Shown piece after piece: positions 47,733-57,913 of a stretch of 64,000 nt of DNA (the first letter of the stretch is position 1; every line of letters begins with the position of its first letter). This DNA is from an uncultured Clostridia bacterium (GTDB lineage: Bacteria; Bacillota; Clostridia; Oscillospirales; Ruminococcaceae), in contig CAMCOD010000003.1 in assembly GCA_945876435.1 (NCBI GenBank), positions 1 to 64,000 of the forward strand. The letters run 5' to 3'. Position numbers and translations under genes: made by a program. The notes under the pieces are model-generated. The model ran no database searches and was not told where the DNA came from. It was given only the letters and a program-made list of their open reading frames with translations.

Positions 47733-49229
47733 TTATTGAATATTTAAGCAGCGTTTCGCGATGGCAAGGTCCGATTCATAGGGTTCGAAACCGCCCCGAA
47801 CTTTCTGGTAAACTTCCTCACCCTTCGCCGCCAGAATGATCACATCGCCTTTTTTCGCTTGCAGAATGGACTTCTCCACTGCCGTTTTTCGATCCTCGAT
47901 GATCTCGTAGGGCGTATGATAGGGCTCCAGATAGGAGGCAATTTCCCGGCAGATTTCTCCAACATCCTCAAACTGAGGGTCCTCAGCGGTCAGATACAGG
48001 TAATCCGCGTTCTGGCCGGAAAGAGTGCCAATATCCCGGCGGCGCAGGTAGTTTTTCCCACCTGGACAACCAACCACCACTACGATTCTTCTGCCCGGAT
48101 AATCGGCTTTCAGAGACTCATAAAGCTTGGAAAAGCTGAGATAGTTGTGGGCATAGTCCACAATAACTGTGATTCCATCCTTCTCAAACAGGTTCATTCT
48201 TCCCCGAACCTGACTGACGTAGAGGCCTTTGGCAATGCTTTCATCATCCACACCCAAAGCTTTGGCCGCACAGAACGCCGCCAGCGCATTTTCCACGTTG
48301 AAACGTCCCGCCATAGAGATCGCAAAGCGTTTTTCATAACCCTGCTGCCCATGAATGGTGAAGGAGAAGCCTAATTCTTCCTTCTGAATATCACTGATCC
48401 AGTAATCGCAGCTTTCATCCGTACCGAAAAGCAGTACCTTCTGGGCGTGTTCCTTGGCCGTATTGTAGATCTCTTCAAAATGGTCGCTGTTTTTGTTGAT
48501 CACGGCCGTTTTGCAGTGCTTCATCAGCTGCAACTTGCAGCGGAGGTAATCCTCCTCATTCTCATGCTCCATAGGACCAATATGGTCCACACCGATGTTT
48601 AAAAACAGACCTACATCAAAGTCCATACCATATACCCGCTCCATTTTATAGGCTTGGGAAGAAACCTCCATGGTCAGGTAAGGGATGCCGCTGTCCCGGC
48701 ATTGGCTGAAGTATTTTTGCAGATCCGGGGACTCCGGCGTGGTCAGGTGGGCATCATGATCCTCCACACCGGTGTAAACCTCCACGGTGGAAAGGACGCC
48801 GCTGCGTTTGCCGCAGAACTGATCCAGAATATTTTTCACAAAGTAAGTCGTCGTTGTCTTTCCCTTGGTACCGGTAAGGCCGACCACTTTCATGTCCTGG
48901 TAGGCCTGTCCGTAAAACAGGATGGACACCAGAGACATGGCTTTGCGGATATCCGTCACCTGGATGTAAGGCGCATCCACCTCTTCAAAACGATTCTGGG
49001 ACAAGTAGGCGCCAGCGCCTTTTGTGAGAGCATCGCGCAGATACTGCTCTTTAAAGGTCGCACCCTTGCAAATAAAGAATGTATTGTCCCGCACATCGGC
49101 GGAATTATAGGAAAGATAGGTAAATTCGTGGTCATACAGTTCCCTTGGACAGCAAAAATCGGCCAGCAGACCTTCTTTTTCCAAGACATCCACCATGCAG
49201 TGGATGGAAATTTTATTTTTTGGGTTCAT
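47733..49229 (-). CDS. MurE-like UDP-MurNAc-tripeptide ligase (mDAP motif not canonical)
   Basis: VVGLTGTKGKTTTTYFVKNIL P-loop; TPESPDLQKYF; EDPQ where DNPR is expected. Confidence 0.9.
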   Translation of the reverse strand: MNPKNKISIHCMVDVLEKEGLLADFCCPRELYDHEFTYLSYNSADVRDNTFFICKGATFKEQYLRDALTKGAGAYLSQNRFEEVDAPYIQVTDIRKAMSLVSILFYGQAYQDMKVVGLTGTKGKTTTTYFVKNILDQFCGKRSGVLSTVEVYTGVEDHDAHLTTPESPDLQKYFSQCRDSGIPYLTMEVSSQAYKMERVYGMDFDVGLFLNIGVDHIGPMEHENEEDYLRCKLQLMKHCKTAVINKNSDHFEEIYNTAKEHAQKVLLFGTDESCDYWISDIQKEELGFSFTIHGQQGYEKRFAISMAGRFNVENALAAFCAAKALGVDDESIAKGLYVSQVRGRMNLFEKDGITVIVDYAHNYLSFSKLYESLKADYPGRRIVVVVGCPGGKNYLRRRDIGTLSGQNADYLYLTAEDPQFEDVGEICREIASYLEPYHTPYEIIEDRKTAVEKSILQAKKGDVIILAAKGEEVYQKVRGGFEPYESDLAIAKRCLNIQ

Positions 49230-49415
49230 CTATTTTGTGCCGCCTTTCTTAAAACGGAAGACTCCGGCATTTTTCCGAATATTTGATTTCTTTTTGTATC
49301 TCACCGGATACAGCATAATACATTATAACACGATACGGTCACTTTTTCACCCGAAATGCCTGAATTTTCTCAAAGAAAAGCCTGATCCTGCCTGTTTTTC
49401 TGGGAAATGTACAGA

Positions 49416-49443
49416 AAGAGGAGCTTTTCAAGGCTCCTCTTTG
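49416..49443. terminator. Rho-independent terminator
   Basis: AGAGGAGCTTTTCAAGGCTCCTCTTT. Confidence 0.6.
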
Positions 49444-49446
49444 GGT

Positions 49447-50022
49447 TTATAACAGAATCGGCTGCAGCTGTATTCCCTCCAAAGCCGCTTCTGCCGCCGG
49501 GATCAGCAAATCAAAGTCTGCCACCACGGAACGAGGCTTTCCGGCAGGATCATCCTGCTTCATGGGTACAAAGAAAATATTCCTCTGATTCATCAGCTGG
49601 CCAATATTCCGGGCAGCGGCAGCAAGAGCGTCATTGGTGCTGACTGCCAGCAATACCGGTCGATTGTTGCGGATATGGGACTTGACAGCCATGGTCACCG
49701 GCGTATCATTAATACCGTTGGCAACTTTTGCCAGAGTGTTGCTGGTGCAGGGAGCAACCATCAGAATATCCAGCAGTTTTTTCGGACCAATGGGTTCGGC
49801 CTGCGGGATCGTATGTATCACTTCTCGCCCGCTCAGATCCTCCATGGTTTGAATGGTGGATTGAGCTGTTCCGAATCGGGTGTCCATGGTGTAGGCGTTC
49901 TCACTGAGAATCGGAAAAATGTCCCATTTTCCCTGTTCCGATAAACGACGCAGCTGCTCCAATGCCTTGGCAAAGGTGCAGAAGGAACCGGTCATAGCAA
50001 AACCAATGCGTACATTATTCAT
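49447..50022 (-). CDS. dpaB: Dipicolinate synthase subunit B
   Basis: IGFAMTGSFCTFAKALEQL; LMVAPCTSNTLAKVANGINDTPVTMA. Confidence 0.95.
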   Translation of the reverse strand: MNNVRIGFAMTGSFCTFAKALEQLRRLSEQGKWDIFPILSENAYTMDTRFGTAQSTIQTMEDLSGREVIHTIPQAEPIGPKKLLDILMVAPCTSNTLAKVANGINDTPVTMAVKSHIRNNRPVLLAVSTNDALAAAARNIGQLMNQRNIFFVPMKQDDPAGKPRSVVADFDLLIPAAEAALEGIQLQPILL

Positions 50023-50894
50023 TTTTCTTCCCTCCGATACAGTTGATCAACGGTTTTTGCGATCAGGATCCCTGCGGATTTTGGGCTGTGTTTTCCCGGC
50101 AGTCCGGAGGCCAGGATCCCCTTTCGCCCAAGAGTCTGGGCCGCCTCAAGGTCAATGCCGTAAGGCTTGGAGGCGAGTTCAATCAGCAGCACATCTGGAG
50201 CGGTCTGCCGGATCTCCTCCAGCCCCAGAATCCGATTGGGAACCGTGTTGAAAATAACCTGCTGATAGCCCAGAATCGAGGGCAGGCAGCCAAAGTCCAC
50301 TGCCCGAACTCCCTCAGCCTGAGCCCAGCTTCGCTGCTCCGGGCTGCGCGCCGCCGCTGTTACTCTGGCTCCGAATCCTGTTAGGCGTGATGCCAAGGCT
50401 CGGCCGATCCTTCCATACCCACAGATCAGGCCGCGGCTCTGCCACAGGCTGACCGGCAGCTCACGCATAGCGATCTCCAGCGCCGCTTCCGCCGTCAGAA
50501 CTGCATTGGCCACGGTCAAATCTTCTTCCCGGAAAAAATCGGACAGTTTTAAGCCCAAATTCTCCGCCTGTTTCCTCTCTTCCATTGTCAGATTTCCACC
50601 GAAGACGGCGCATGTGGGAGAAAGGGCTTTCAGGCAGGTGGATAAGGAAAGCTCCCCCTCATACAAGGGGGTGTTTAAGTTTTCTCCACGGCTCATTCCC
50701 AGCGGAAAAAGCGCCAGATCAGCGCGGTTCAGAACCTCCGGGCTGTTTGTCACCTGGATCCCTTCTTCAAAGGGCAGATTCTGCCCAAAACCAACTGCGG
50801 CAACAGCATAACCCCGGCGCTGTAATTCGTTGGCCGCATACACCTGCCGCAGGTCTCCGCCGACTACGACAGCAGGTATCCCTTTTGTTTCCAT
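50019..50894 (-). CDS. dpaA: Dipicolinate synthase subunit A
   Basis: VVGGDLRQVYAANEL; ICGYGRIGRALASRLTGFGARVTAAARS; overlaps dpaB. Confidence 0.95.
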   Translation of the reverse strand: METKGIPAVVVGGDLRQVYAANELQRRGYAVAAVGFGQNLPFEEGIQVTNSPEVLNRADLALFPLGMSRGENLNTPLYEGELSLSTCLKALSPTCAVFGGNLTMEERKQAENLGLKLSDFFREEDLTVANAVLTAEAALEIAMRELPVSLWQSRGLICGYGRIGRALASRLTGFGARVTAAARSPEQRSWAQAEGVRAVDFGCLPSILGYQQVIFNTVPNRILGLEEIRQTAPDVLLIELASKPYGIDLEAAQTLGRKGILASGLPGKHSPKSAGILIAKTVDQLYRREEK

Positions 50895-50968
50895 TGGATC
50901 TCCTCCCCTTGTTTTCTCGCTTCTATCCTATGCGAAAATCAGGAAATCCTTGCCTGTACCCTTAAAAC

Positions 50969-51244
50969 TTAAGGCTGCATCTCTCCCATCGCTTTCTGCT
51001 CCTCATAAGCCTGCAAAACAGCTTCCTCCAAATGATCCCGTGCCTCCTTGGTAATAGGATGGATAATATCCCGAAACATACCATTCTCGTCCTTTCGGCT
51101 GGGCATGGCCACAAAAAGCCGCTGGGGGCCTTGAATGACTTTGATATCGTGGATCGCCAGCTCCTGTTCCAAAGTCACCGAAACCAGAGCCTTTAAACGG
51201 GTTTCGTCATACAGTTTCCGAATACGAATGTTGGTGATTTCCAT
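50969..51244 (-). CDS. spoVG: Septation/sporulation regulator SpoVG
   Basis: MEITNIRIRKLYDETRLKALVSVTLEQELAIHDIKVI...FVAMPSRKDENGMFRDIIHPI. Confidence 0.97.
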   Translation of the reverse strand: MEITNIRIRKLYDETRLKALVSVTLEQELAIHDIKVIQGPQRLFVAMPSRKDENGMFRDIIHPITKEARDHLEEAVLQAYEEQKAMGEMQP

Positions 51245-51495
51245 ACTGTCTCTCCTTTTGGATGAAATGTCCCTGTTAGTCTTTGTGTTTCCTACCAAAG
51301 ATATGCGCAAATAGGATAAAAAAATAAGGCGCAGTGATAATTTTTCCCGCAGACTGTTTATTTTCAGACGATTTTGCAATATACTATAAAAAGACAACAT
51401 GGAGCAGTCTGCCCTTCCGCAGGGGCAGGCAGCTCTTTTGTATAAATTTTTTGAATTTTTCTACAAAACCAATGCGGAGAAACGGCGGTATTAGC

Positions 51496-52866
51496 ATGAC
51501 AAACAACTGTGAACTGTTAAAAGATAAAAAACACATCCACTTTATCGGCATCGGCGGCAGCGGTATGTTCCCTCTGGTGCAGATCCTGCACAAAATGGGC
51601 TACACCATCACCGGTTCCGACAACAATCCCGGCGACACCATCGACTTCGAGCGTAATGTTCTGGGCATTCCTGTTGTCATGGGACAAAAAGCGGAAAACA
51701 TTGAGGGCGCAGACCTGATCGTTCACACCGCCGCCATTATGGCGGATAATCCGGAGCTGATCGCGGCGAAGGCCAGCGGCATACCCACCATTGAGCGCAG
51801 TATTTTGCTGGGTGAGGTGACCCGCTGGTTTGATAACTGCGTCTGCATCAGCGGCACCCATGGCAAAACCACCACCACTGCCATGCTGACTCAGATCCTT
51901 CTGGAAAGCGGCATGGATCCCTCCGCTGTTATCGGCGGAAAGCTGGAAGCCATCGGCGGCAGCGGCCGTTTGGGCAGCAGCGAGGCCATGGTCTGTGAAG
52001 CCTGTGAGTTTGTGGATACCTTCCTGAAGCTGTATCCGGACGTAGCGGTGATCCTGAACATTGACGCTGACCACCTGGATTACTTTAAAACTCTGGACAA
52101 TATCATCGCCTCCTTCCGAAAATTTGCCGCGAAAGCGACAAAATGCGTTATCGCCAACGGAGATGACAAAAATGTTCGCAAAGCTCTTGACGATCTTGCG
52201 CTTCCGAAGCTGATCACCTACGGCTCGGCGGAAAGCAACGACTATTACCCGCTGAATATTCAGCATCACGAGGGCGGACGCTGCAGCTACGATCTGATGC
52301 ATCACGGCCAGTTGATCGATCATGTACAGCTTTCCATTCCCGGCAGCCACAATGTGCTCAATTCCATCGCCGCCATTGTCGCCGCCATCGAGATCGGCGC
52401 GGAAACAGGCAAAGCAATCGCCGCGGCGGATTCCTTCCGGGGGGCCCACAGACGCTTTGAAATTCTGGGCAGGGTAAACGGCATCACCATCGCTGACGAC
52501 TATGCCCATCATCCGGCGGAGATCGAAGCCACCCTTCTGGCAGCAAAAGAAATGAACTTCCGCCAGATCTGGGCCGTACACCAGCCCTTCACCTATTCCC
52601 GCACAGCCATGCTGCTGGATGATTTTGCCCGCGTGCTGTCTATCGCGGACCATGTAGTCCTGTCGGAGATCATGGGCAGCCGAGAAAAAAACACCTACGA
52701 CATCTACGCTAGGGATCTGGCGGAAAAAATCAACGGCTGCGTTTGGTTCTCCACCTTTGAGGAAATGGCTTCCTATGTGATGGCCAACGCCAAAGCCGGC
52801 GATTTGGTGCTGACAATGGGTTGCGGAGATGTATACAAATGTGCTAAAATGATGTTGGGAAAATAA
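51496..52866 (+). CDS. murC: UDP-N-acetylmuramate--L-alanine ligase family (MurC)
   Basis: HFIGIGGSGMFPLVQILHKMGYTITGSD; SGTHGKTTTTAML; DDYAHHPAEI. Confidence 0.92.
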   Translation: MTNNCELLKDKKHIHFIGIGGSGMFPLVQILHKMGYTITGSDNNPGDTIDFERNVLGIPVVMGQKAENIEGADLIVHTAAIMADNPELIAAKASGIPTIERSILLGEVTRWFDNCVCISGTHGKTTTTAMLTQILLESGMDPSAVIGGKLEAIGGSGRLGSSEAMVCEACEFVDTFLKLYPDVAVILNIDADHLDYFKTLDNIIASFRKFAAKATKCVIANGDDKNVRKALDDLALPKLITYGSAESNDYYPLNIQHHEGGRCSYDLMHHGQLIDHVQLSIPGSHNVLNSIAAIVAAIEIGAETGKAIAAADSFRGAHRRFEILGRVNGITIADDYAHHPAEIEATLLAAKEMNFRQIWAVHQPFTYSRTAMLLDDFARVLSIADHVVLSEIMGSREKNTYDIYARDLAEKINGCVWFSTFEEMASYVMANAKAGDLVLTMGCGDVYKCAKMMLGK

Positions 52867-52899
52867 TTTTCCAAATTAACACAAAGGAACGTGAGTAAC

Positions 52900-53280
52900 A
52901 TGAAAAACATCATCGCAACCGAAAAAGCTCCAGGCGCAATCGGTCCATACTCTCAGGGCGTAAAAGCAGGCAACTATGTTTTTGTATCCGGCCAGCTTCC
53001 TATTGATCCAGCTACCGGCGCTTTTCCTGGCGACTGCATTAAATGCCAGACCAAACAGTCTCTGCTGAACATCCAGGCTATTCTGGAAGCACAGGGCCTG
53101 TCCATGAAAAATGTGGTGAAAACAACCGTTCTGCTGAAAAACATGGACGATTTCGCCGATATGAACGGTGTTTATGCTGAATTCTTCACCGAGGACTGCC
53201 CAGCCCGCGCCGCTTTCCAGGTTGCAAAACTGCCAAAGGACGCTCTTGTTGAAATCGAAGCAATCGCTTACGCTGAATAA
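52900..53280 (+). CDS. ridA: RidA family reactive enamine/imine deaminase
   Basis: [35 protein letters not shown]. Confidence 0.97.
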   Translation: MKNIIATEKAPGAIGPYSQGVKAGNYVFVSGQLPIDPATGAFPGDCIKCQTKQSLLNIQAILEAQGLSMKNVVKTTVLLKNMDDFADMNGVYAEFFTEDCPARAAFQVAKLPKDALVEIEAIAYAE

Positions 53281-53288
53281 GAATTCCT

Positions 53289-53321
53289 TTTCAAGGCTCT
53301 CATTATGAGAGCCTTTTTTCT
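53289..53321 (+). terminator. Rho-independent terminator
   Basis: AAGGCTCTCATTATGAGAGCCTTTTTT. Confidence 0.75.
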
Positions 53322-53462
53322 TTTTTTGGCTATTTTTTCATTAAAATGTGGATAAAAATTCGAAAAAACAACCTTGCATTCTCGCATCTTTGTTGTTACA
53401 ATAGGTCTTAAATGTGCTATGTTACCCACAGAGTGAAAGATGAAAGAATAGAGGGAAAATAC

Positions 53463-54353
53463 ATGAATATACAACTGATCGGTGTTCCCCTTTGGTACGG
53501 CTGCGACAATCCCGGCACAGAACAAGCCTATTCCCTGTTCTGCCAAGCCGGTATCGAAGAGCTGGCAGCCTCCTGCGGACACAAAATAACGAAAAAACAT
53601 GTGGTTCTTGTGCCTGAAGACAAGGAAAAGCATTTTGACCCTTCCATGGAATACTTAACGGGAACCGTTGAGACTTGCCGTAATTTGGAGAAATCGGTTT
53701 CTTCCGCAATGGCAGCTGGGGATTTCCCCCTGATTCTGGGTGGAGATCACTCTCTGGGCATTGGCTCCATCTCCGGCATCAATCATCATATTCCAAAGGA
53801 AGATCTGACCGTGATCTGGGTGGATGCTCATACGGACATCAATACCAATGATACATCCGATTCTCATCATATCCACGGCATGCCTTTGGCCGCCTGTCTT
53901 GAACTCGGCAGCAAAAAGCTGATCCACGGCTTTGGCCGGGAGGAACAAAAGCTGCTGCCGGAAAATCTGTTCTACATCGGCTCCCGCTCAGTGGATGACG
54001 GCGAATGGGAGATCCTGCGGGAACACAACATTCGGGCTTTTACAATGGAAGAAGTAAAGGAAAAAGGAATGGAGAGCGCGGTAAAAGAGCTGCTGTCTCT
54101 GGTAAAAACACCTTATATCCATTTAAGTTTTGACGTAGACTTTATGGACGCGGCGGAATACCATGCCACCGGCTTGCCAATTCCCGATGGTCCATCCGTA
54201 GCGGATACTCACAAATGTCTGTCTCTGCTGCTGCAAAGCGGCAAAGTTGGCTCTATGGATTTTGTGGAGTACAGCCCCAAACATGATCAGGATGGCAGCG
54301 GTTTAAAAATCTGTATGGAACTGCTGAAAACCTGTTTTGAAACGATTTCATAG
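53463..54353 (+). CDS. Arginase/agmatinase/formimidoylglutamase family protein
   Basis: LILGGDHSLGIGS; VIWVDAHTDINT; LSFDVDFMDAAEY metal ligands. Confidence 0.92.
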   Translation: MNIQLIGVPLWYGCDNPGTEQAYSLFCQAGIEELAASCGHKITKKHVVLVPEDKEKHFDPSMEYLTGTVETCRNLEKSVSSAMAAGDFPLILGGDHSLGIGSISGINHHIPKEDLTVIWVDAHTDINTNDTSDSHHIHGMPLAACLELGSKKLIHGFGREEQKLLPENLFYIGSRSVDDGEWEILREHNIRAFTMEEVKEKGMESAVKELLSLVKTPYIHLSFDVDFMDAAEYHATGLPIPDGPSVADTHKCLSLLLQSGKVGSMDFVEYSPKHDQDGSGLKICMELLKTCFETIS

Positions 54354-54354
54354 C

Positions 54355-54391
54355 AAAAAGCCACTGACTTAAGAAAGTCAATGGCTTTTTT
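54355..54391. terminator. Rho-independent terminator (convergent genes)
   Basis: AAAAAGCCACTGACTTAAGAAAGTCAATGGCTTTTTT. Confidence 0.75.
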
Positions 54392-54405
54392 ATTTTATCC
54401 ATCGC

Positions 54406-54975
54406 TTATTTTACCCAAACATGGGCGCAGACCAGCCTGCTTTCCCCGGCAAGCTGTGCATGAACAGGTTCCGCAGGTGAAAGAAACAGGGCGTCCTCTT
54501 TCTTCAGGAAGATTTTTTCTCCGCCTATACAGAGTTCCGCTTGTCCCTCGCTGCAGAAAAGCAACAGATAGCCCGCATTTTCTGGTGCGATCTCCCCGCT
54601 TTCCGCGCACACGGACAGTCTGCCTTCGCTGTTTTCCCGGCACATCAGATTGAAATCCCGCACCTTTCCTTTGGCGCAGCTTTCCCAGCCGCCGTCAAAG
54701 GTATCAATTTCCTTGTAAGGTGTCATATTCAGGCTATAGTGGCCTTTATGCTCCACCTGGGCAGTTCCCTCCAGCATCAGAAGATACCGGATAACACCGG
54801 GCAGACTGGTGTAAGGGGAAAGTTCATCGCTGTCCGCTGTTGCTGTACTGACGCGGAAGAGAAAATCCCGCCTACTGTAGTCCGCGTTCTCTGGCCAGAT
54901 GCAGATCTGAGAACTGCTTCCACCTGCCCAATGACTGATCTTTCGCTGGCTTCCGGGAATAATGATCCGGCTCAT
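54406..54975 (-). CDS. hutD: HutD family protein
   Basis: HWAGGSSSQICIWPEN...DFLFRVSTATADSDELSPYTSLPGVIRYLLMLEG; 3' end of hut cluster. Confidence 0.85.
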   Translation of the reverse strand: MSRIIIPGSQRKISHWAGGSSSQICIWPENADYSRRDFLFRVSTATADSDELSPYTSLPGVIRYLLMLEGTAQVEHKGHYSLNMTPYKEIDTFDGGWESCAKGKVRDFNLMCRENSEGRLSVCAESGEIAPENAGYLLLFCSEGQAELCIGGEKIFLKKEDALFLSPAEPVHAQLAGESRLVCAHVWVK

Positions 54976-55613
54976 TACAGGCTCTCCAGAACGCTGTTGT
55001 AGATGTGATCCGCTAGAGGCAGCGCTTCTTTCAGAATGGCTTCGCCCTTGCTTCTGTATTCGGCTACAAAAGCTTCATCCTTAATACCGCCCAGATTGAT
55101 GAGCACATTGAGCCATGCGCCCTGTATGGCGGATTTCAGGTTCAGCGCAGCCACACCAAGGTCGCTGGCGGCAGAGGTATTGGTCTTACCCAGACCTTTT
55201 TCCACGACTTTCAGGGATTCCACGCAAAGCTCCATCACGCTGTACGGCGCCAAAGTAGCCTCCTTCAGCGCTTTCTGCATGGCTTCTTTTCTTGCGGCCT
55301 TGTCTTCCTCGGTCTCCTTTGGCATGGCGAATACAGCAGACACCCCATCAAAGGCCTCAGTATCCTTATCAATGCTGACGATCATTTCTTCACAAAGTTT
55401 TGCGGACTTTTCTTTTATTTCAACGGCATTTTCCTCAAATTCCGCATATTTTTTCTTGCCAATGGTGAGATTTGCCACCATTTCCGCAAGGCCGATACCC
55501 ATTGCGCCCGCCAGAGCGGAAGCAGAACCGCCGCCGGGAGCCGGTGCGTCGGAGGCCAGCAGTTCGCAGAAAGCTCTTACCTGCATTTCGGTCAGTTTCA
55601 TTGGAAAATTCAT
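54975..55613 (-). CDS. fchA: Formiminotetrahydrofolate cyclodeaminase
   Basis: LLASDAPAPGGGSASALAGAMGIGLAEMVANLTIGKKKY. Confidence 0.95.
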   Translation of the reverse strand: MNFPMKLTEMQVRAFCELLASDAPAPGGGSASALAGAMGIGLAEMVANLTIGKKKYAEFEENAVEIKEKSAKLCEEMIVSIDKDTEAFDGVSAVFAMPKETEEDKAARKEAMQKALKEATLAPYSVMELCVESLKVVEKGLGKTNTSAASDLGVAALNLKSAIQGAWLNVLINLGGIKDEAFVAEYRSKGEAILKEALPLADHIYNSVLESL

Positions 55614-55671
55614 CCTTTCTTCCTGTCTATTTGAAAGTTGAGCCTTCACCGCTGGGTGAAGGCTCAATATG

Positions 55672-56919
55672 CTATTTGCTTTTAACAATACGGCCTTTTT
55701 TGATGACGGTATCCACCTGATTGTTGCCGTAACGATAGAAGATGTAGTTCAGGTTTGGTGCGTTCCAGATCAGCAAATCAGCCTGTTTGCCGCATTCCAC
55801 TGTTCCCACCTTGTCAGCGCAGCCGATAGCGGCGGCAGCATTCAAGGTTGCCGCGGTCAGAACCTCCTCCGGTGTCATCCGATATTTGAAGCAGGCAATG
55901 TTCATTGCCAGCTGCAAAGACAGATTTGGTGTGGAGCCTGGATTAAAGTCACTGGCAACCGCCACAGGAACACCCGCGTTGATCATATCTCTGGCTGGTG
56001 CGAAGGTGGCTCCCAGATAGAAGGAAGTTGCCGGCAACAGGCAGGCAATGGTTCCACCCTTAGCCATAGAGGCAATGCCCTCCGGCGGGCAGACGATCAG
56101 ATGTTCCGCGGAAACTGCAGAAATCTCCCCGGCCAGCACCGAACCGCCGATGGGGTCGATCTCATCGGCATGGATCTTTGCTTCCAGACCCAGCTCTTTG
56201 GCCGCCAAAAGGATCCGTTTGGATTCCTCCGTGGAGAATACACCGGTTTCACAGAACACATCACAGTATTTTGCCAGCTTATGCTCCGCCACATAAGGCA
56301 GCATCTGGTTGATAATTTGGTCAATGTAAGCTTCTCGATTGTTTTTGTATTCCTCCGGAACCGCGTGAGCCGCCATAAAGGTCGATACCAATTCCACTGG
56401 CTGGCTTTCGTTCAGTCTCTGTACCACACGAAGCTGCTTGCATTCATTCTCCAGATTCAGGCCATAACCACTTTTCGCTTCGCAAGTGGTAGTGCCCAAC
56501 GCCAGCATTTCGTCCAAGGCCGCTGCGGTTTTTTCCCGAAGCTCTTCCTCGCTGGCAGCTCTGGTGCTGCGGACAGTGGACAGAATGCCGCCGCCCTGGG
56601 CCAGAATATCCAGATAAGGCACACCATGGAGCTTCAGCGCCAGCTCGTTTTCCCGCCAGCCGCCGAACACCAGATGGGTGTGAGCATCCACCAGACCGGC
56701 TGTTACCAAGCGCTTCTGTGCGTCAATGACCTGCTCCGCTTCCATGTTTTCCGGCTCGCCTTGGCCGATCTGGGCAATTTTTCCGTCATCAACGGCGATC
56801 CACACATTTTCCTGGATGGAGATCTCACCTTGCTCCTGTCCGGATTTTGCCGCATTGCCGCAGGCAGTAGCCAGCATACCTATATTTTTGATTAAAAGTT
56901 GTGCTTTCATCGCAAACAC
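55672..56919 (-). CDS. hutI: Imidazolonepropionase
   Basis: GLVDAHTHLVFGGWRENE; SGYGLNLENECKQLRV; ASDFNPGSTPN. Confidence 0.97.
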   Translation of the reverse strand: MFAMKAQLLIKNIGMLATACGNAAKSGQEQGEISIQENVWIAVDDGKIAQIGQGEPENMEAEQVIDAQKRLVTAGLVDAHTHLVFGGWRENELALKLHGVPYLDILAQGGGILSTVRSTRAASEEELREKTAAALDEMLALGTTTCEAKSGYGLNLENECKQLRVVQRLNESQPVELVSTFMAAHAVPEEYKNNREAYIDQIINQMLPYVAEHKLAKYCDVFCETGVFSTEESKRILLAAKELGLEAKIHADEIDPIGGSVLAGEISAVSAEHLIVCPPEGIASMAKGGTIACLLPATSFYLGATFAPARDMINAGVPVAVASDFNPGSTPNLSLQLAMNIACFKYRMTPEEVLTAATLNAAAAIGCADKVGTVECGKQADLLIWNAPNLNYIFYRYGNNQVDTVIKKGRIVKSK

Positions 56920-56943
56920 TCCTTTTTCCGCTTTGTTTTGGGC

Positions 56944-57840
56944 TTACAGGAGATGTTTCTCCATGATCTGGTTCTCTTTATCGAAGTTTTCCACCTTCAG
57001 GTAGTATTCCGCCGCGTCGATCATAGCGTTCATTGGCAGCAGACCGATGATTTCGGAACCAATGATATGAACGCCGTAACGCTCCGCCTCAAAACGGACG
57101 TTTTCAAACACCCGGTACATTGGGGTTTTGGTGTAGTTGATCATATTGATGGAAACCTGTGCCACATTGCGTTCTTCCAGCATGACGCCGATGGCCTTGA
57201 TCCACTTCATGCCACCAGAGGATTCCCGGATGGTTTTCGCGATCTTGTTGGCGATCTCCAGATCGGAGGTGGAAAGGTTGATGTTGAAAGCTACCAGTGG
57301 GAAACGGGCGCCAACGGCTACGATACCGGCAGTTGGATGGATCTCATGGTTGCCGTAGTCTGGGTACCACTGAGGATCTTTCAGTTTTTCCGGCATAGCC
57401 TCAAACTGTCCTTTGCGGATAGCAGCCAGATTTCTGCGGTGGGGTGCGGTTGCGGATTCTTCGTAGAGAGTTACTGGCATGCCCAGCTCGTTCCAGATGC
57501 GCTCCGCTACCTTCTTCGAAAGCTCAATGCATTCCTCCATCTCCACATCTTTTACAGGAGTAAAGGGGATAACGTCAACAGCGCCCATTCTTGGGTGGGC
57601 ACCTTCGTGTTTGGTCATGTCAATTTTTTCTACACAGGCTTTTGCGAAACGGAAAGCGGCTTCCGCCATCTGATCCGGGTCGCCAACCATGGTGAAAACG
57701 CTGCGGTTATGGCTCTCGTCCGAGGAATAGTCCATCAGAGTAACGCCTGGAACAGAGCGTACAGCGTCTGCAATATATTCGATAACTTCCTTGTTTCTGC
57801 CTTCGGAGCAGTTGGGAACACATTCGATGATTCTTGCCAT
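56944..57840 (-). CDS. ftcD: Glutamate formimidoyltransferase (single domain)
   Basis: MARIIECVPNCSEGRNKEVIEYIADAV...LMDYSSDESHNRSVFTMVG. Confidence 0.96.
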   Translation of the reverse strand: MARIIECVPNCSEGRNKEVIEYIADAVRSVPGVTLMDYSSDESHNRSVFTMVGDPDQMAEAAFRFAKACVEKIDMTKHEGAHPRMGAVDVIPFTPVKDVEMEECIELSKKVAERIWNELGMPVTLYEESATAPHRRNLAAIRKGQFEAMPEKLKDPQWYPDYGNHEIHPTAGIVAVGARFPLVAFNINLSTSDLEIANKIAKTIRESSGGMKWIKAIGVMLEERNVAQVSINMINYTKTPMYRVFENVRFEAERYGVHIIGSEIIGLLPMNAMIDAAEYYLKVENFDKENQIMEKHLL

Positions 57841-57913
57841 TGTTTTTAATCTCCTTTTTATTTTGTGAAAGCACAGGGAAACAAGCTCCTCTGACGAGGA
57901 GCTTGTGCACTTT

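Noticed and set aside
54395-54653. ORFs on both strands at 54381-54653 and 54395-54643
   Set aside because: Overlap the HutD coding region out of frame; Arg/Pro-rich artefacts.
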